A stretch of 64,000 bases of DNA from Amorphophallus konjac (GCA_022559845.1 CM040125.1:326809829-326873828), one strand, 5' to 3'. Positions 44,599 through 57,968 are shown, counted from the stretch's first letter. Notes: a model not told the origin generated them from the letters alone. Translations and numbers: made by a program.

Positions 44599-46178
44599 AT
44601 GATGGCTAGTGTGAATTTGGTTCCTGTCTTTGATGGTTTTGATTATATATCATGGCTTTAAAAATTATGTATTTAGATTTCTAGTATTGATCTGAAGCTT
44701 ACGAATTTAATTACTCACGGTCCTCATGTTCTACCAAAAGATAAGTCAAGGTGGAGCAATGAGCATAAGTAGAAGAACTCTGATAATCTTTTGGTTTTGA
44801 ATGTTCTTAAAGCTGCAATATGCATTGACAAATTTTCATTTGTTTTTGACTACAGATCTACAAAAGAGATCTGGGACAGGCTAAATGAAGCTCAAGTAGA
44901 AAGCTGGAGTGATGAGTGTCTCGTGGCAAACAATGAGAATGAACGTCAAAGCGAGGAAAGTTTAAAGGTAAACTCTGATTCCGATGAAGAAGATGAATTG
45001 AGTTATGATGAATTGATGAATGCTTATGAAGAGTTATTTGATAAATATAAAATAATGAAATCTGAAAATAGAAAATTGAAAAAAATTGAAATTTCTTGTG
45101 TTAATAATTTACAGTGTGAAAGAAGCTCTGAGCTTGAAAAATTGGTGGAGTCACACGTGTTTGAGGTTGATGTGCACAAAGAAACAATTTCATATTTGAG
45201 AAACGAAAATGAAACCTTAATGGCTAAAATTTTAGAACTTGAAGACATTAAAAAGGAACTAAAAGATAAGTTGAGTTCTCTGGATAGTGATCATATTTTG
45301 CTTAATGAAGTTGTTCAGAATGAAAAACTTGTCGAAGAAATTGGAAAACTCAAAGATCAAAACAAATTATTGTGTGATGAGTTGAAAGTTCTTGAAAAAG
45401 GAAAACATGTGGTTGATGATGATTATGAAAATGTTCATGTTATAGAACAAAAAGTTGTAAGCTATAAGACTATCAATTCTCTTTTGAATGATAAACTTGT
45501 ACTGTGTGAAGAAGAGATTGTTGATTGTGAATTACATATTTTGCCATTGGAGAATGAAATCAAGAGTTTGAATGAGTTTTTATTCATGAGTGTTAAAGAA
45601 TATAAATATAAAAAAATGTCATTGATTACTCTTGTGTGCATCCAAAACCCCCAACTGTTGAATTTGTTCATGCATCAATAAAAATGATGAATGTTTCATA
45701 TTTTTATTTTGAAAAATATGACCATGAAATGCATGAATGTTTATTGATGAAATTTGATGACAATCAGGCCATGAAAACCAGAAATAAAATAGTTGATGGT
45801 GTTAGGAATGTTTTTGGAAAGAAGAATGTCACATGCTTTTATTGTGGTGAGATAGGCCACACAATGTATACATGTCATTTGAAGAAAAATGATGATAATC
45901 AGTCAGTCAAAAGAAACTCTTGTTGTTGTTTTTACTGCGGTGAAGTTAGACACATGATGAATAACTATGTTTCAATGAAAAATGACAATAAATGGTCTAT
46001 GAAAAGAAAATCTTATTACTGCTTGTATTGTGGCCAAATTGGTCATTCAATGGATGTATGTGGTTTAATGAGGGCCGATGATGAATGGTTTGAGAAGAAA
46101 AATAAAATGTGTCTTGCTCATGCTAGAACTAACCCCTCGGGACCCAAGATGACTTGGGTACCCAAAACTTCGAAATGA
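44599..46178 (+). pseudogene. gag: Gag of array copy 1, broken, with three zinc-knuckle motifs
   Basis: Starts ATGATGGCTAGTGTG. The first part (VPVFDGFDYISW) resembles a Copia gag start but has stops within 80 codons. The next frame (44791-45681) holds YRSTKEIWDRLNEAQ, an acidic stretch with NSDSDEEDE, and a long coiled coil. After a frame change the last part (45636-46178) has CFYCGEIGHTMYTC, CFYCGEVRHMMNNY and CLYCGQIGHSMDVC, then ends PSGPKMTWVPKTSK. The first and third are full CX2CX4HX4C RNA-binding knuckles; the second has lost its last Cys. The gag-pre-integrase and protease that should follow are absent, and 46183-48567 has no pol at all, so the element cannot move alone. Confidence 0.8.
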
Positions 46179-48567
46179 GAAATCTATTTTACAGGGGTGC
46201 CTTGAGGAGGAAGAATTTGTTGATAAATAAAGATCCTTCAAAGTAAGAAAAATAATGAGCTTGTCTGATAATGAATTGGGTATATTGTTTGCTTTTGGAT
46301 TATTCAACTCATGTAAGAGTTTGAATCTTGAGAAAAACATGGTGCTTCTAATTGGAAATCTACTATCATATTGACTGTCCATACTTTGTAAATAAAGTCA
46401 AATCTGACATTCATCTGAATTTTACATTATCCTTTGTTAATTTTGGTAGTTATAAAGAGAAATGTTGAGAATTACAGGCTAGATGGTTGGTTGGTCAAGA
46501 TGTATCTGTATAAACTTAGCTACACATTTTGTGAATAAATTCAGTTCTTGAATGCTTAAGACTAAACATAGAATCTTTCATACTTTTGATCATTTCTGTG
46601 TAAATATCAATTCAGTCTTGCATACACAACATACATACTCAACTTCTTGCACATATCATACACACATTTGTATATTTGTAAATAGGAATAATCTTAAATC
46701 ACTCTTCTATTTACATGCACATACTTTACATACTTGCCTGCTTGAATGCCATGATTCTTCGATATTTAAAATGGTGTGTTGTGGAATGGTGGATTCCTTC
46801 CACCGAGAAACACTCACCATGCATGAGTCGGGTCTTTGGACTTACACCTCCGCTATGTACCAGAAATCATCTTGCATGACTCTATTTTCAAATCCTTGCT
46901 TGAATGCGTGTATATTTCTAGAAAAGCATTTCTTGAAAATCTTCTAAGACATCACCTCCTTGTTATATAAAATACAGTGATTTAGATCATTTGTGAATCA
47001 TGACATATACAAAAGAGGAGGATTTGTTTCCAATTGTGCATACATTTAGGGAGAGTCATAACTATGTAACAATAAATTTGATTTCTGCTTACAAAGCAAT
47101 TACCCACACACCATACACATAATGATGCAAATGACTTCGATCGATAAGGATTCTAGAAATTCTTTCCAACACTATAAAGGGAACTTAAATATCTACATAG
47201 AAGTTAAGAGTAATCGTGAGGAAAGAGCTGCCTACCCCACAAAAATCAATAAGTGGAGAGTGGAACTGAGTAGCCGGGAATCCCCACTGAAATAAATGAG
47301 AAAACTTGCGCCGAAACATGAAACAAAAATTCACATCAAAATTTAAATAAGTGAGAAGTGGAACTTAGTAGTCGGGAAACCCCATTGAGACATATGAGGT
47401 GACTCGTGACGAACGGCGAAGCTTAATCCATGAGTGATGAATACTAGTAGCCGGGAATCCCCATTGAGGCATATGAGGTGACTCGCGACGAACGGTGAAG
47501 CTTAATCCATGAGTAACGAATCCTAGTAGGTGGGAATCCCCATTGAGACATATGAGGTGACTCGCGTCGAACGGTGAAGTCCGATAAAAAGAATCATAAA
47601 TGGGGTTGTGCGAAGCTACCGACACTCGAAGATCTAAAATGGAAGTGCAGGGAGAAAATAACCGTCTAGTGTTCTTAAGAAATTCTAATGACATCCATAC
47701 AATTTGAAGCTCATTTCTCATGCCGCACTTTCACTTTTGGGTATATTGTGATGCATGTATATCTTGAATTTGTTCTAATCATGGTGTATGCAGTGCCCCT
47801 AGCATATGCATGCCCTACCTTTTTTTTTTTGATTATGCCTCATGTATCACTCTTTGGTTTTGAATACACTGTTCAGTTGGTATCCTCTTATCCCACTGAG
47901 GGGGAGTACTAGAGATACTTGTTTGATTGGCTTTTATGCTTGCTTGCTTGTTTGCATGCATGTATACTTCATTTCATACTTCAACTCACATTGATACATC
48001 CTTAGATCATACATTTATATATCAGGCTTGAATAAGCCCATTGTCAGTCGATTTTTGTTGATGACAGAAGGGGAAGAATAATATGTGTTTCAGTCATACA
48101 TTCTGCACATACCTTGGTTATGCATTTTACATATAATTCAGAATTTGCACACTTATGAATATTTTAGCCATACTTATGAATATCACAGTTTTCTGCATAT
48201 AACATGTGTTGCATAGTCATGGCATTTAGAAGGCATACATACAAATTTTGCAACTTATAGGTCATGCATACACTAGGAAGAACTTAGGACATGCATAATT
48301 TTGCATTTTCAGGTTTACACTTGCACATCCTTTTGGGTTCTTGAAAGACTTGTGCATCATCTTAGGTTTGAAGGATGTTGTGGTTAAATTGTATATTGCT
48401 TATACAGTTCACATTGCTGGGTTCTTGCGCCATTGCTTTTAAATTCTATCTTTTTTCCGAGGAAGATTTATATCTGTTCATCTCGTCCCCCACTTTTTGA
48501 TAATGCCAAAGGGGGAGAGAGTTTTGAGGTGGCCATAATATTTTGTCATAATCAAAAAGGGGGAGAT
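46179..48567 (+). other. 3' internal region of array copy 1, no pol
   Basis: No gene is seen. Contains a minisatellite (47372-47585), ATACA-rich stretches, and, near the end, TTGATAATGCCAAAGGGGGAG and the polypurine tract AAAAAGGGGGAGAT just before LTR 2. Pol would normally fill about 4 kb here. Confidence 0.7.
47372..47585. repeat. Minisatellite of about 78 bases in array copy 1
   Basis: Nearly three units with GGGAATCCCCATTGAGACAT, ATGAGGTGACTCGCGACGAA and GCTTAATCCATGAGT. The same units are in copy 2 at about 54105-54320. A weaker first unit is at 47270. Confidence 0.85.
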
Positions 48568-51262
48568 TGTTAGGTTTGCTGCGCTCCCTCTTTATCTTTG
48601 GTATTGGTTTTGATGATAACAAAATATTGTGTGCGTTGCATGTGTGTAGAGTGACATTCGTGTGTACAAGTGTTGTGGCAAATGAGCTCACATGTTGATA
48701 TCTTGCTTTGCAGGGTTGAAATGCTTGGTGGATATAATTTACAGTTGCAATACTGTTCTGTGGTGTCGATCTCACCATGGCTTGGTGTCGACCTCATCTA
48801 ACTTTCACCAAGCCAAGTCAAACATGGGTTTTTCATGAACAATATGTTCATCAGTTCTTTGGTAGTTTGAGTGTGCTTTATGCATGTTTATCATGGGACA
48901 ATTGAGATTAATGTTCATGCTTCATATTAATGGTTTCTCTTTATGAGTCCTTTGAATTAGATACTTGCTTGAGTTTTGTTCCATAAACTTTGATGGAAGC
49001 CAATTCCCAATTTGATGAAACTGGGTTTGATTGTTCTCTCATTTAGCATGAAAGCTGGTAAAGATAGTTTATTCTTGGCTTTGAAAAATTGGGTTCTCTA
49101 GTGTCCTCATGCATTTTGATATTGAGGATTTCATGTCAGTTATTAAATCATTTTGATGATATGGCTTCAATGCTTTCAAAGGTTTTACTTATTCCTCTTG
49201 TTCATGTTGTTCATGGTGAAACTTGGAACGTGACTTTTGATAGGTGGGTTTTCTTTGAATTGGCTAATGAGTGTTTATTTGATATGCAAGATCCTGTTAT
49301 TGTTTACACAAGAATAAGCATCCCTTTGTTAAATGAAATCTCGCGACAATTCTTGAACAATGCACATCATGTGGGGATGTGGTATGGTGAGAACATGGCT
49401 AGGTTTATTAATGCAAACTGCCATTGAAGTTGTCTTTTGAATTGGAATTCAAACTACAGGTTTAGGTAATTGACAGCTGGTCATATGACATCCTTTTATC
49501 TCCTTAGCATGAACTGAGCTATCCTTGGTTCAACAATGGGAGGATAGAGATCCAAACTGCTATATCAATGCCAAAGGTAAGAATGAGCATTTTGAATGTT
49601 GGTTGCTGATGGATATTTGGTAAGCATTGCATAGAATTCTTATTTTTCTGTTCATTACTTGTTTAGAAAAACTGGGTTTTCTTGTGACTTCATGCATGCT
49701 CTTCTTGACTGTCTTGAGGTTGTCTTTTGGTCTTTTAGCTTCCCATATTTCCCTGTTGAACCAAGTTTTGTTTGATGTTTTTAAGACCCTCAAATGCATG
49801 TCATTTTAATTGGCAAATCATGTTTTCAATGGGTTTGAAAGGTTTCACTGCATGCTTTGGACTGCCAAGGCAGTTTTTGTCATGGGCATTGCAAGTGTCG
49901 ACTCATAGAGTCGACACTTGTTAAACTGTGTGCTTCCTTGGTACAGCAGGCAACAAGTGTCAACTCTGAGAGTCGACACTTAGTGTCCTGGGTCGGCTGG
50001 TTTCAGAAGGCATAATGATTGGCAAAAAGTGTCGACTCTAAGAGTCGACACTTTTGCCTGGGTTCAATTTTTTTAAAGGGGACCGAACACCTTGACAAAA
50101 GTGTCGACTCTAAGAGTCGACACTTGCTCTGGTGCGTCCAGATTGGGTTTGCGTATTGGGTTTCGAAACCCACCATTTGTTATCCATTTGCCTTGGTCTT
50201 TTACACCTTTACCCTTAGGGCATTCTTACATATTTAGGTGGTGTTTTGAGTGGCTTTTACCAAGGGTTTAATGGTCATTGCATCATCTTTTTCTCTCCCT
50301 ATATGTGTACTACGTTTTTCACATCGGAAGGAAGGAAGGAAAGGGGCATAGGCACAGGAAGGAGTGGAGAGGTTTTTCCTAAGTAGTGTTCACATTTTTC
50401 TCATCCTTGCAGGGCTATCAAGGCTGTCAAGGTGAGATATGCATCCCTCATCCATTTCTCATTAAGCTTTCAAGCTCCGACGAAGCTCCATCTTCAAGAG
50501 AAGCTCGTTCGGTATCGTTGAAGTCGAAGAGCGACCTCCACTGCGGAAGATTCATGCAAAATCAACTCCAGGCCCTTCATCACTTAAGAATATATTTATG
50601 GAACCTTCCTATTTATTTTCCAATGATATCTATCTTGAATATTGAGAATGTATTGATCATCTTTATATTTTTCTGAACATCAGAATATCTGTGCGTGTGG
50701 ACGGAGTTGCGTCTCCGTGTGAGGATTTAGTGCGGGGTGAGTTCCCCGACTGTGTGTGTGTGCTGTGGTGGCAGCGGTCTGGGGATGGGCCACATGTGTG
50801 TTGATTGCTGCGGAGGTGGCGAGTGTGGTGTTGGGGTTCATCCCCGTGGTTGCTACATTTGTAGCGTGCTAGTGAAGCCTCACCGGGTTTCAGTGAGGGG
50901 TGGACGTAGGGAGCCTGTCGCGGTCCCGAACCACCTAAAAATCTCCATGTTCTTTGTGGCATGCCTGTGTGATTGTCCATTTCTCCTATCTCCATTCACA
51001 GGTCAATTTATAGATTTTTATTCACTGCACCATTACACATTACTACATCTGCTATCCGTGTTTGACGTAGGTTCAATCGTTCAGTGCATAGACTATTCGA
51101 GTGAGATCGGAAAGATTGAGTGAACCTAAATCTCACTTCAGTTTAGTAACGTAGTTAATTTTATTTCCACTGCAAGTAATTTAGTTATTTTTAAAAATCT
51201 ACCATCTCGACTGGGGGACAATTCAACCCCCCCGTCTTGTCCGCATCTATTCTGGACCACCA
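48568..51262 (+). repeat. LTR 2 of the tandem array (shared by both copies)
   Basis: 2695 bases from TGTTAGGTTTGC to GGACCACCA, between a polypurine tract and a Met primer site. It therefore acts as the 3' LTR of copy 1 and the 5' LTR of copy 2. Four hairpins at about 49891-50126. Confidence 0.9.
49891..50126. repeat. Four GTGTCGACTC hairpins in LTR 2
   Basis: Same order and spacing as in LTR 1. The second again has GTGTCAACTC on one arm, so that change predates the duplication. Confidence 0.85.
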
Positions 51263-51281
51263 ATTGGTATCAGAGCACAGT
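51263..51281 (+). promoter_or_regulatory. Primer binding site of array copy 2
   Basis: ATTGGTATCAGAGCACAG right after LTR 2. Confidence 0.85.
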
Positions 51282-51330
51282 CTCTGATTTTCATTCGCGG
51301 ACCTCACGGTCTAGGAGAAAAAATCTCATC

Positions 51331-52912
51331 ATGATGGCTAGTGTGAATTTGGTTCCTGTCTTTGATGGTTTTGATTATATATCATGGCTTTAAAAATTAT
51401 GTATTTGGATTTCTAGTATTGATCTGAAGCTTACGAATTTAATTACTCACGGTCCTCATGTTCTACCAAAAGATAAGTCAAGGTGGAGCAATGAGCATAA
51501 GTAGAAGAACTCTGATAATCTTTTTATTTTGAATGTTCTTAAAGCTACAGTATGCATTGACAAATTTTCATTTGTTTCTGACTACAGATCTGCAAAAGAG
51601 ATCTGGGAAGGGCTAAATGAAGCTCAAGCAGGAAGCTGGAGTGATGAGTGTCTCGTGGCAAACAATGAGAATGAACGTCAAAATGAGGAAAGTTCGAAGG
51701 TAAACTCTGATTCCGATGAGGAAGATGAACTGTGTTATGATGAATTGATGAATGCTTACGAAGAGTTATTTGATAAATATAAAATAATGAAATCTGAAAA
51801 TAGAAAATTGAAAAAAAAACTGAAATTTCTTGTGTTAATAATTTACCGTGTGAAAGAAGCTCTGAGCTTGAAAAATTGGTGGAGTCACACGTGTTTGAGG
51901 TTGATGTGCACAAAGAAACAATTTCATATTTGAGAAAAAAAAATGAAACCTTAATGGCTAAAATTTTAGAACTTGAAGACATTAAAAAAGAACTAAAAGA
52001 TAAGTTGAGTTCTCTAGATAGTGATCAGATTTTGCTTAATGAAGTTGTTCAGAATGAAAAACTTGTCGAATAAATTGAAAAATTCAAAGATCAAAACAAA
52101 TTGTTGTGTGATGAGTTGAAAGTCCTTGAAAAAGGAAAATATGTGGTTGATGATGATTATGAAAATGTTCATGTTATGGAACAAGAAGTTGTAAGCTATA
52201 AGACTATCAATTCTCTTTTAAATGATAAACTTGCACTGTGTGAAGAAGAGATTGCTGATTGTGAATTACATATTTTGTCATTGGAGAATGAAATCAAGAG
52301 TTTGAATGAGTTTTTATTCATGTGTGATAAAGAATATAAATATAGAAAAATGTCATTGATTACTCTTGTGTGCATCCAAAACCCCCAACTGTTGAATTTG
52401 TTCATGCATCAATAAAAATGATGAATGTTTCATATTTTTATTTTGAAAAATATGACCATGAAATGCATGAATGTTTATTGATGAAATTTGATGACAATCA
52501 GGCCATGAAAACCAGAAATAAAATAGTTGATGGTGTTAGGAATGTTTTTGGAAAGAAGAATGTCACATGCTTTTATTGTGGTGAGATAGGCCACACAATG
52601 TATACATGTCATTTGAAGAAAAATGATGATAATCAGTCAGTCAAAAGAAACTCTTGTTGTTGTTTTTACTGCGGTGAAGTTAGACACATGATGAATAACT
52701 ATGTTTCAATGAAAAATGACAATAAATGGTCTATGAAAAGAAAATCTTATTACTGCTTGTATTGTGGCCAAATTGGTCATTCAATGGATGTATGTGGTTT
52801 AATGAGGGCCGATGATGAATGGTTTGAGAAGAAAAATAAAATGTGTCTTGCTCATGCTAGAACTAACCCCTCGGGACCCAAGATGACTTGGGTACCCAAA
52901 ACTTCGAAATGA
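51331..52912 (+). pseudogene. gag: Gag of array copy 2, broken
   Basis: Same order as copy 1: stops in the first 80 codons, an acidic linker, a coiled coil, and three knuckle motifs in the last frame (52370-52912). Extra breaks not in copy 1 are a longer A-run near 51810 that shifts the frame and a TAA at 52071-52073. The shared stops show that the element was already broken before it was duplicated. The final 180 codons are the same as in copy 1 residue for residue. Confidence 0.8.
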
Positions 52913-55274
52913 GAAATCTATTTTACAGGGGTGCCTTGAGGAGGAAGAATTTGTTGATAAATAAAGATCCTTCAAGGCAAGAAAAATAATGAGCTTGTCT
53001 GGTAATGAATTTGGTATATTGTTTGCTTTGGATTATTCAACTCATGTAAGAGTTTGAATCTTGAGAAAAACATGGTGCTTCTAATTGCAAATCTACTATC
53101 ATATTGACTGTCCATACTTTGTAAATAAAGTCAAATCTGACATTCATTTGAATTTTACATTATCCTTTGTTGATTTTGGTAGTTATAAAGAGAAATGTTG
53201 AGAATTACAGGCTAGATGGTTGGTTGGTCAAGATATATCTGTATAAACTTAGCTACACATTTTGTGAATAAATTCAGTTCTTGAATGATTAAGACTGCAC
53301 ATAGAATCTTTCATACTTTTGATCATTTCTGTGTAAATATCAATTCAGTCTTGCATACACAACATACATACTCAACTTCTTGCACATATCATACACACCT
53401 TTGCATATTTGTAAATAGAAATAATCTTAAATCACTCTTCTGTTTACATGCACATACTTTACATACTTGCCTGCTTGAATGTCATGATTCTTCGATATGT
53501 AAAATGGTGTGTTGTGGAATGGTGGATTCCTTCCACCGGGAAACACTCACCATGCGTGGGTCGGGTCTTTGGACCTACACCTCCGCCACGTACTATAAAT
53601 CATCTTGCATGACTCTATTTTCAAATCCTTACTTGAATGCGTGTATATATTTCTAGAAAACCATTTCTTGAAAATCTTCTAAGACCTCACCTCCTTGTTA
53701 TATAAAATACAGTGATTTAGATAATTTGTGAATCATGACATATACAAAAGAAGAGGATTTGTTTCCAATTGTGCATACATTTAAGGGGAGTCATAGCTAT
53801 GTAACGGCAAATTTGATTTCTACTTACAAAGCAATTACCCACACACCATACACATAATGATGCAAATGACTTCGATTGATAAGGATTCTAGAAATTCTTT
53901 CCAACACTTTAAAGGGAACTTAAATCTCTACATGGAAGTTAAGAGTAATCGTGAGGAAAGAGCTGCCTACCCCACAAAAATCAATAAGTGGAGAGTGGAA
54001 CTGAGTAGCCGGGAATCCCCACTGAAATAAATGAGAAAACTCGGGCCGAAACATGAAACAAAAATTCACATCAAAATTTAAATAAGTGGGAAGTGGAACT
54101 TAGTAGCCGGGAAACCCCATTGAGACGTATGAGGTGACTCGCGACGAATGGCGAAGCTTAATCCATGAGTGACGAATACTAGTAGTCGAGAATCCCCATT
54201 GAGACATATGAGGTGACTCGCGATGAACGGTGAAGCTTAATCCATGAGTAACGAATCCTAGTAGGCGGGAATCCCCATTGAGACATATGAGGTGACTCAC
54301 GTCGAACGATGAAGTCTGATAAAAAGAATCATAAATGGGGTTGTGCGAAGCTACCGACACTCGAGGATCTAAAATGGAAGTGCAGGGAGAAAATAACCCT
54401 CTAGTGTTCTTAAGAAATTCTAATGACATCCATAAAATTTGAAGCTCATTTCTCATGCCGCACTTTCACTTTTGGGTATATTGTGATGCATGTATATCTT
54501 GAATTTGTTCTAATCATGGTTTATGCAGTGCCTCTAGCATATGCATGCCCTACCTTTTTTTTATATTATGTCTCATGTATCACTCTTTGGTTTTGAATAC
54601 ACTGTTCAGTTGGTATCCTCTTACCCCACTGAGGGGGAGTACTAGAGATACTTGTTTGATTGGCTTTTGTGCTTGCTTGCTTGCATGCATACTTCATTTC
54701 ATACTTCAACTCACATTGATACATCCTTAGATCATACATGTATATATCAGGCTTGAATAAGCCCATTGTCAGTCGATTTTTGTTGATGACAAAAGGGGAA
54801 GAATAATATGTGTTTCAATCATACATTCTACACGTACCTTGGTTATGCATTTTACATATAATCACATATTTCAGCCATACTTGTGAATATCATAATTTTT
54901 CGCATATAACATGTGTTGCATAGTCATGGCATTTAGAAGGCATACATACAAATTTTGCAACTTATAGGTCATGCATACACTAGGCAGAACTTAGGACATG
55001 CATAATTTTACATTTTCAGGTTTACACTTGCACATCCTTTTGGGTTCTTGAAAGACTTGTGCCTCATCTTAGGTTTGAAGGATGTTGTGGTTAAACTGTA
55101 TATTGCTTATATAGTTCACATTGCTTTGTTCTTGCGCCATTTCTTTTAAATTCCATCTTATTTCCGAGAAAGCCTCATATCTGTTCATCTCGTCCCCCAC
55201 CTTTTGATAATGCCAAAGGGGGAGAGAGTTTTGAGGTGGCCACAATATTTTGTCATAATCAAAAAGGGGGAGAT
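52913..55274 (+). other. 3' internal region of array copy 2, no pol
   Basis: No gene is seen. Same content as 46179-48567, with scattered single-base changes and small gaps (for example about 54665 and 54860). Minisatellite at 54105-54320; polypurine tract at 55261-55274. Confidence 0.7.
54105..54320. repeat. Minisatellite of about 78 bases in array copy 2
   Basis: Same units as 47372-47585 with scattered base changes; unit number unchanged. Confidence 0.8.
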
Positions 55275-57968
55275 TGTTAGGTTTGCTGCGCTCCCTTTTT
55301 ATCTTTGGTATTGGTTTTGATGATAACAAAATATTGTGTGCGTTGCATGTGTGTAGAGTGACATTCGTGTGTACAAGTGTTGTGGCAAATGAGCTCACAT
55401 GTTGATATCTTACTTTGCAGGGTTGAAATGCTTGGTGGATATAATTTACAGTTGTAATACTGTCCTGTGGTGTCGATCTCACCATGGCTTGTGTCGACCT
55501 CATCTAACTTTCACCAAGCCAAGTCAAACATGGGTTTTTCATGAATACTATGTTCATCAGTTCTTTGGTAGTTTGAGTGTGCTTTATGCATGTTTTTCAT
55601 GGGATAGTTGAGATTAATGTTAATGCTTCATATTAATGGTTTCTCTTTATGAGTCCTTTGAATTAGAGACTTGCTTGAGTTTTGTTCCATAAACTTTGAT
55701 TGAAGCCAATTCCCAATTTGATGAAACTGGGTTTGATTGTTCTCTCATTTAGCATGAAAGCTAGTAAAGATAGTTTATTCTTGGCTTTGAAAAACTGGGT
55801 TCTCTAGTGTCCTCATGCATTTTAATATTGAGGATTTCATGTCAGTTATTCAATCATTTTGATGATATGGCTTCGATGCTTTCAAAGGTTTAACTTATTC
55901 CTCTTGTTCATGTTGTTCATGGTGAATCTTGGAACGTGACTTTTGATAGGTGGGTTTTCTTTGAATTGGCTAATGAGTGTTTATTTGATATGCAAGATCC
56001 TGTTATTGTTTACACAAGAATAAGCACCCCTTTGTTAAATGAAATCTTGCGACAATTCTCGAACAATGCACATCATGTGGGGATGTGGTATGGTGAGAAC
56101 ATGGCTAGGTTTATTAATGCTAACTGCCATTGAAGTTGTCTTTTGAATTGGAATTCAAACTACAGGTTTAGGTAATTGACAGCTGGTCATATGACATCCT
56201 ATTATCTCCTTAGCATGAACTGAGCTATCCTTGGTTCAACAATGGGAGGATAGAGATCCAAACTGCTATATCAATGCCAAAGGTAAGAATGAGCATTTTG
56301 AATGTTGGTTGCTGATGGATATTTGGTTAGCATTGCATAGAATTCTTATTTTTCTGCTCATTGCTTGTTTAGAAAAATTGGGTTTTCTTGTGACTTCATG
56401 CATGCTCTTCTTGACTGTCTTGAGGTTGTCTTTTGGTCTTTTAGCTTCCCATATTTTCCTGTTGAACCAAGTTTTGTTTGATGATTTTAAGACCCTCAAA
56501 TGCATGTCATTTTAATTGGCAAGTCATGTTTTCAATGGGTTTGAAAGGTTTCACTGCATGCTTTGGACTGCCAAGGCAGTTTTTGTCATGGGCATTGCAA
56601 GTGTTGACTCACAGAGTCGACACTTGTTAACTTACGTGCTGCCTTGGTACAGCAGGCAGTAAGTGTCAACTCTGAGAGTCGACACTTGGTGTCCTGTGTC
56701 GGCTGGTTTCAGAAGGCAGAATGGTTGGAAAAAAGTGTCGACTCTAAGGGTCGACACTTTTGCCTGGGCTCAGTGTTTTAAAGGGGACATAACACCTTGA
56801 CAAAAGTGTCGACTCTAAGAGTCGACACTTGCTCTGGTGCGTCCGAATCGGGTTTCGAAACCCACCATTTGTGATCCATTTTCCTTGCTCTTTTACACCT
56901 TTACCCTTAGGGAATTCTTACATATTTAGGTGGTGTTTTGAGTGGCTTTGGACCAAGGGTTTAATGGTCATTGCATCATCTTTTTCTCTCCCTATATGTG
57001 TGTTGCGTTTTTCACATCGGAAGGGAGAAAGGAAAGGGGCATATCTGTAGGAAGGAGTGGAGAGGTTTTTCCTAAGAAGTGTTCACATTTTTCTCATCCT
57101 TGCAGGGCTATCAAGGTTGTCAAGGTGAGATATGCATCCCTCATCCATTACTCATCAAGCTTTCAAGCTCCGACGAAGCTCCATCTTCAAGAGAAGCTGG
57201 TTCGGTATCGTTGAAGTCGAAGAGCGACCTCCACTGCGGAAGATTCATGCAAAATCTACTCCAGGCCCTTCATCACTTAAGAATATATTTATGGAACCTT
57301 TCGATTTATTTTCCAATGATTTCTATCTTGAATATTGAGAATGTATTGATCATCTTTCTATTTTTCTGAACATCGGAATATCTGTGTGTGTGGACGGAGT
57401 TGCGTCTCCGTGTGAGGATTTAGTGCGGGGTGAGTTCCACGACTATGTGTGTGTGTGTGTGCTGCGGTGGCAGCGGTCTGGGGCTGGGCCCCGTGTGTGT
57501 TGATTGCTGCGGAGGCGGCGTGTGTGGTGTTGGGGTTCGTCCCCGTGGTTGCTACATTTGTAGCGTGTTAGTGAAGCCTCACCGGGTTTCGGTGAGGGGT
57601 GGACGTAGGGAGCCCGTCGCTGTCCCGAACCACCTAAAAATCTCCGTGTTCTTTGTGGCATGCTTGTGTGATTGTCAATTTCTCCTATCTCCGTTCACAG
57701 GTTAATTTTTAGATTTTTATTCACTGCACCACTACACATTGCTACATCAGCTATCCGTGTTTGACGTAGGTTCAATCGTTCAGTGTATAGATTATTCGAG
57801 TGAGATTGGAAAGATTGAGTGAACCTAAATCTCACTTAATTTTAGTTTAATTAACGTAGTTAATTTTATTTCCGCTGCAAGTAATTTAGTTATTTTTAAA
57901 AATCCACCAACTCGACTGGGAGACAATTCAACCCCCCCTTCTTGTCCGCCATCTATTCTGGACCAACA
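55275..57968 (+). repeat. LTR 3 of the tandem array
   Basis: 2694 bases from TGTTAGGTTTGC to GGACCAACA. It is followed by Retro-A DNA (AAGCTAGATATG), not by a primer site, so it is the right end of the array. Four hairpins at about 56598-56830; the first has lost a CpG (GTGTTGACTC). Confidence 0.9.
56598..56830. repeat. Four GTGTCGACTC hairpins in LTR 3
   Basis: Same layout as in LTRs 1 and 2. Single-arm changes: GTGTTGACTC in the first, AAGGGTCGAC in the third. Confidence 0.85.

Noticed and set aside
47365..47721. Minus-strand frame with repeated SYVSMGFP-type motifs
   Set aside because: Made by the minisatellite; the copy-2 version has scattered changes and no start context or known domain.
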